From contig NC_080732.1 in assembly GCF_019097595.1 (NCBI RefSeq), positions 11,240,775 to 11,304,774 on the forward strand: a DNA stretch of 64,000 bases, in the 5' to 3' direction. The position numbers were made by a program, and so were the translations under genes. This document shows positions 58,667 to 64,000 of the stretch, in pieces. The notes beneath the pieces are model-generated. The model was not told where the DNA came from. It saw only the letters and a program-made list of their open reading frames with translations, and made no database searches. Positions within the stretch are counted from its first letter, which is position 1. Each line of letters opens with the position of its first letter. The DNA comes from Hemibagrus wyckioides (taxonomy: Eukaryota > Chordata > Actinopteri > Siluriformes > Bagridae).

Positions 58667-59809
58667 TGAAATCCGAATGCAAGTCTGTTTTACTTGGAGA
58701 CCAACGGATTGAAAAGGTACTTCTGATTGACAACCACTTCACCAGGAACAGAAATACCTCCTCTTTTCCTTACCCCAAACCTGTCTATTCAACATTTGGT
58801 AGGCATTATAGTCTGGTTTATTGGTCCAGCAATAGTTTGTTGTGACTGTAAGAAGATTCTTGTACCTTGGCTCTCAGGGAGAATTTTTTTGTTTTAAATA
58901 TAAGAGGTTGTTCATTCTGCCATTTTTATTGCCCTTTTCACTCAGTTCCTATTATATGTTGAATTGTGTTGACTTCTTTACAATTAAAAACTACACAATT
59001 GTGGTTTGCCTCACATATCAGTTATATAAGGTTTCCTTGTGGGGAAAACTCAGAATTTAAAGCCAGCTTCAGTCATAGCTGGTCTATATTTTCCCCCAAC
59101 TCGGCTTACTTATTACACCCTACCAGTTAGTTATAAAACTCATTTACAGCTAGTGCACAGTGCATTAGTGCAGGCAAAACACAGCTTCTAGGAGTCCTTT
59201 CTCACATTTTTCTTCATTTTGTTTAAATCTTTGAATAGAAAATGTATCATTTTAATGCTAGAATTATCATCATATGAAACTTGAAAACTGAAATACTGAA
59301 ATGTCAATTTTACCAGTACTTATGTTTAAAAAAAACACTGCAATTTTATGCATATGATTATTATCCAATCCATGTTACTGGGTTTCTTCTATACCTGTTT
59401 CTATACCTATAGATTAATTTGGGGGGGGGAAACATACATTTTGTCCATGTAGAATGCAGCAAATGCAGAAATAGACAAATGTATTTCAGTACCAAATGAT
59501 TTTGTACAAAATATTTGAAAAATTGTACTACAAATGTCATTAAAATTTTTTAATCCCAAAATTGGGCTCTAATAACTCTATAAAATACTTCCTAAAAGGG
59601 TGCCAAAGATATCAACAAATTTGCACACAGATACAGTGGCTTGGAATTACAAACCTGGAGTACTTGGAAGGTACTTGGAACAAAATGTTTAACTCATGAC
59701 AATTTTTTCTATGATTAATGAAATAGTAGCATATAAATGGAGGACCAGTCAGCCTTTTTATAACCATGTGCTGTAAACAAGTGCTTTGGCTGAAGATTAA
59801 GGTTTCACG

Positions 59810-60100
59810 TGCACTGATCAGCCATAAGATAAAAAAAAAAAACACCACAAGCTTAATATTGTGTAGGTGCCTTGTACTGCCAAAACAGCTCTGTCCCATT
59901 AAGGCATGGACTCCATAAGACTTCTGAAGTTTCACTGTGGTATCTGGCACAAATATGTTAAGTAAATTTAACACAGTGAATTCTTGTCATGTTCTTCAAA
60001 CCTTTCCTGAGCAATTATTGCAGTGTGGCAGGATGCTTCATCCTGCTGAATGAGGCTCAACAGCTGAGAGCTGTTTTGGCAATACAAGGGGGACCATAGA
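59810..60100 (-). mobile_element. Tc1-like fossil, GCATAACATT family, copy 4
   Basis: Starts GCACTGATCAGCCATAAGAT, then TAATATTGTGTAGGTGCC, GCCAAAACAGCTCTG, GGCATGGACTCCATAAGA and GTGGTATCTGGCAC in the same order as the copy at 39,823. Truncated and diverged. Confidence 0.65.
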
Positions 60101-61369
60101 GTGTCCTACTATCTATCTATTGGAAAGGATTTGACTTTGCAATTAAAAATTCAGTTATTTTAGTGGAAACATGCTATTGCCTAAAGTTTAATTAGGCTGT
60201 AGCAGCCAGATGGTTTGGCCAATGAAAACTCTATCAGTGTGTTTGTGTCAGCAACTTCTCTAGTTGTTAGAGTTCATATATTATTCTGATCAGATGAACA
60301 GCCTAGAACTAGTTTGAAAAAGAATTTTATATAAATTTTTAGAACATTACAGATGGCAGGATGTATAGCCATCAAACATAATTAAACCTGTTGCTAGAAG
60401 GAAAACTCAGGAATTCTGCTGATATAAAATTTTTAGGTTGTTCCCTGCCGTTGGGAAGATATTGACAAGGTAAATTCATTTATTATAGTGACCCCTTTAG
60501 GTTGTTATCGGTAACTACCAAATCTGGTTCCAGTATGTCAATGATAACCCTGGCTTATAACTAACTAAAATTAGGCTCTACCTCATTAGAACAAGTTCCT
60601 AAAAGCATGTTTCACATATTAAGTAAATTGTTAAAAATCTGAGTGGACAGAGCTAAATGGTTCAAAAGGCACATTTTTAAACTCTTCACTACTCATACTA
60701 CACAAAATAAATGATTGTTTATAAGTGCAAAAATGTAAATGATCAAGTTAAGCATGATTGTGGGTTATCATCAAAGATCCAGTTGCAGATTAGTATAGAG
60801 ATGCCACATACAAAATATCATCTAAAGTAAACTTAAGAAACAGTCATCTGACCTTAGCTCCACTCTTCATGCATAACCTCAGAATCTTGTCCTGTATAGG
60901 TGTTTCAAGAAGAATAGTTTCACAGCCTAACAGCATAGTGGAAAAGCATAGTTCCTTTTCGCAATCATAGCTATACCCCGTGTCCAATCTGAAATGAGTA
61001 TGTGATGTGTAGTAAGGACTTAACGAAGTTGTTTTTTGCTTTTTGTGTGTTTTTCCACTGATACGTTGGGTTCTCTCAATAATTCTTTAAACATTCAAAC
61101 ATTCATATTTGTAAACAAAATGGCCACCACTTGTTAGACAGTACTAACAAGGCAGTGTACTCTTTGCATTTTGGGAAATGGTGATACAAAAGTGAGTGGG
61201 GCAACTATGTGTTAACCTGTCACCAAATTTTTTTTATATTAACATAATTAATTAAAACACATCGGCCAGGCATCCTTCCACAGGCATTTAAAAGCAGAGA
61301 TTTTCAAATAACATGTCTTCCAAAAGCCAATCAATCCAAGTAGGGCAGAGCTTGATTTAATAAAACAGC

Positions 61370-61475
61370 CCAGTAATGGGTTGGTATTCCATCCAGGGTG
61401 TCCCCAGCCTTGTACCCTGTTTTACTGAAACCCTGTCTAGGAAAGTGAAACAGAAAATGGATGGATTAAATTATT
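61370..61475 (+). repeat. Retroposon 3' tail
   Basis: CCAGTAATGGGTTGGTATTC CATCCAGGGTGT.. ending AAAATGGATGGATTAAA, the typical tail of fish L2-type LINEs and the SINEs that borrow their 3' ends. Similar in kind to the tail of the SINE at 6,487-6,780. Confidence 0.55.
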
Positions 61476-61860
61476 TTGCTTAAAGTTGTATTTTCAGTTC
61501 TACTGGGTAACTTGACTCTATCTTCAGCCAAATGGCTTTTGGGATCATTTATACATTTTACACTTTTGTTTTACATTTTGTTCATTTATAGAATTTTTAT
61601 TGTTCTATTCAACTTGGCCAGAATTGGCCACTGGGGCAATATGTGCTGAAGCTTCTAGGACCCCGATCTCTATTGCAAACTGCAAAAAGTCACCATAAAC
61701 TTGTTTTTAAAAACCAAAATGTATTTTATTCTAACCTGTACAGGTATCATACAGAAGCCAAAAAAATAATCGCATATACATGCACACACATTGTTGAGGT
61801 CTCAGGTGTCATCTTTGGTTGGTTAAGGCAAACCACTAAGATTTAGGGCAACTTTTGAGA

Positions 61861-62247
61861 AATAAAAGTGCTATTTTATTAAGACCTAAAAACAGTAAAA
61901 TATCTCTTTTTTTGTGCTATTTTATGGATCTATGTGACATTAGTTGTCATTTATTTGTTCATGACAATATTAGTTGGTAAAATAAATCTTTAGTTAAATA
62001 CAGAATAAATATAAAATATATTATATATAAAAGTTAGACAGGATGCTGAGTGTCCATACTCTCCAGGGGTGGCAGGAGTACATAAAAACAGACAGGAAAG
62101 AGAAGAAAAATAACACATTCCTCACATAGTCCTTAATAATCCAAAATATTCCCCCAAATAATCCATCTTTCTCTTACACACATGCATGCTCCCACATTCT
62201 GAGCTGCAGCTATATGGCAAGGGCAATCTTGCATGCCCTCCTCAATA
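61861..62247 (-). other. Probable bmp6 3'UTR
   Basis: Sequence following the bmp6 stop on the minus strand. AATAAA words on that strand occur at 61,950-61,955 and 61,875-61,880. The true 3' end is not determinable here. Confidence 0.35.
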
Positions 62248-62639
<392 letters not shown>

Positions 62640-63090
62640 CTAGCATCAGACAAAAACAAATTAAATGAATGAAAATAAGGTTGTTTCAGTTGCCATAATC
62701 TGGCTGAAATATATTTGCTTTGCTTAAATCCTGTATTTGTTTACTAGGATCACATAAAATATAAATGACATAGTAGACATCATACTCTGTTTCAAATTGT
62801 CATGACAGGTTATGTCCAGTTCTTAGAATGTCATGTTACCATTTGTGGAAGCTTTCTAATTATATTTTATGAAATCTGATGTCATGCTGGAGTTGTTTAA
62901 TGCAGACATGTATAACAACGGCCAAGAAGGAGAGGAATAGCAGCAGAAGAAATTCTTGAAACTGTAAATATTTCATTTTCAAATGAGGCTGATGCTGTAG
63001 TGGGTACAGGCTCATCAAAATGGGATAATTGAAATATGTGCACAATAGATAGAAAAAGTCTACATATCCCTGTTAAAATAGACGGTGTGA

Positions 63091-63123
<33 letters not shown>

Positions 63124-63295
63124 GAAAACCAAGATAAATCATGTCAGAACTTATTTCACCCTCAATGTGAAATTAAGTAAAATAATTAAGAAAAACTTAA
63201 GTGAAAAACAATTTAAAAAATGTTTGGGGGAAAAATAAAAAAATTACAATAGTATGGTTGAATATAAAATGGCCATGTTTGTGTGTGCATAATTA

Positions 63296-63690
63296 GCTGG
63301 GAAAGAGATGGCACCAGGAGGCACTAGGGGAAAAAGGCAAACTGACAGAGTGCTCTTGGCAATTTTCTACTGGGAAATCTTGGGTTTGACTATCTTGTGG
63401 ATATTACTGTGACACATATGGCCGACTTAAACATAAGTTGTACAACAAGTACACACCTTCATGGTAACGGCATTCCCTATTGGCCATGGCCTCTATAAGT
63501 AGGATAATGTGCCCTGTCACAAATTGTTTAGGAATGTTGTAAGGAACAGGACAAAGAGTTCAAACTGATCAAGCATTTGTGGGATTTGCTGGACAAGCAA
63601 GTTCGATCCATGGCAGCCCCATGTAGTAGCTCACAGGACTTAAAAGATCTAATGTTAACACGTTGGTGCCTAGAGGTACCTACACAACAT
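63296..63690 (+). pseudogene. Tc1-like transposase fossil, GCATAACATT family, copy 5
   Basis: Plus-strand relics in order: GGATAATGTGCCCTGTCACA (D-N-V-P-C-H), GATCAAGCATTTGTGGGATT TGCTGGACAAGC (H-L-W-D-L-L-D-K-Q), GTTCGATCCATGGCAGCCCC (V-R-S-M-A-A-P) and CTCACAGGACTTAAAAGATC. The first catalytic region is lost and the frame is broken. Confidence 0.7.
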
Positions 63691-63692
63691 AA

Positions 63693-63797
<105 letters not shown>

Positions 63798-64000
63798 TTT
63801 CTCTAAAAACATGAATTTTTATGGGACAATACATAACATCCAATAAACTATTCCTCACAATTTCTTTTATTAATTTCTGTTTAATTTGTAATAGCCTAGC
63901 ATGTATACTGGTCTACCCAAAATTTGGCTTTATATTGTGGTTATACGTATACCGTGGTTTCTACGGCCATTAAATAAAATATATTCTGACAGTCTCCATA

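Larger units (their letters stand above)
58667..61860. other. Intergenic between convergent txndc5 and bmp6
   Basis: AT-rich sequence containing the txndc5 3'UTR at its left end, a Tc1 fossil at 59,810-60,100 and a retroposon tail at 61,370-61,475. The rest, about 60.1-61.3 kb, shows nothing recognisable. Confidence 0.55.

Noticed and set aside
59612..59974. A 120-codon minus-strand frame between txndc5 and bmp6
   Set aside because: It runs through a Tc1-like fossil terminus and AT-rich DNA, with no recognisable domain, signal or splice sites.

Overview
The window is nuclear DNA of a teleost fish. Evidence: intron-containing vertebrate genes with GT-AG junctions, very many microsatellites, dense fossils of fish-type Tc1/mariner transposons, and a tRNA-derived SINE with a GGATGG-type tail. 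The Tfap2a protein looks, from memory, almost identical to the zebrafish one, so an otophysan (catfish, characin or carp relative) is likely. The species cannot be fixed from the sequence. There is no operon, CRISPR, phage or plasmid content.

Layout. About 1-18.4 kb: no gene found; microsatellites, one SINE and several CpG-retaining islands that look like conserved non-coding elements, lying 3' of tfap2a. 18.8-29.2 kb, minus strand: complete tfap2a (transcription factor AP-2 alpha), with six common coding exons and all three alternative first exons (MSIVGVMGDWQ, MLWKLTDNIKYEDCE and MLVHSFSAM types). Each first exon splices in phase 0 to exon 2. About 30.8-39.2 kb: a transposon graveyard with Tc1-like fossils, an RT-bearing LINE carrying an internal 47-bp fold-back, and nested repeats. 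39.46-42.79 kb, plus strand: complete bloc1s5 (BLOC-1 subunit 5, muted), five coding exons, with a strong CTCF-like motif about 200 bp upstream. 43.0-46.0 kb: more Tc1-like and LINE fossils. 46.27-58.50 kb, plus strand: complete txndc5 (ERp46), ten coding exons, three thioredoxin domains with CGHC sites and a C-terminal RDEL. 62.25-62.64 kb, minus strand: the last two coding exons of bmp6; the rest of that gene lies beyond the right edge.

How the genes relate. They are not one pathway, but they form a recognisable synteny block. bloc1s5-txndc5-bmp6 are neighbours on human chromosome 6p24, and TFAP2A lies in the same chromosome region, about 2 Mb away as I recall. Here tfap2a sits only about 10 kb from bloc1s5, head to head. 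Tfap2a is a neural-crest and ectoderm regulator, Bloc1s5 acts in lysosome-related organelle (melanosome) biogenesis, Txndc5 is an ER oxidoreductase, and Bmp6 is a secreted TGF-beta-family ligand.

I found no undescribed multi-gene system. The most interesting points are the alternative first exons (only one encodes the SUMO-acceptor lysine), an NRF1 palindrome at the most distal one, the CTCF-like site between the tfap2a and bloc1s5 domains, the LINE fold-back, a microsatellite serving as the polypyrimidine tract of a bloc1s5 exon, the repeated intron position inside the txndc5 active sites, and an unidentified dispersed repeat family. Exon coordinates were read by hand from splice sites and reading frame. 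Repeat identities and conserved-element calls rest on recognition, without any database search.
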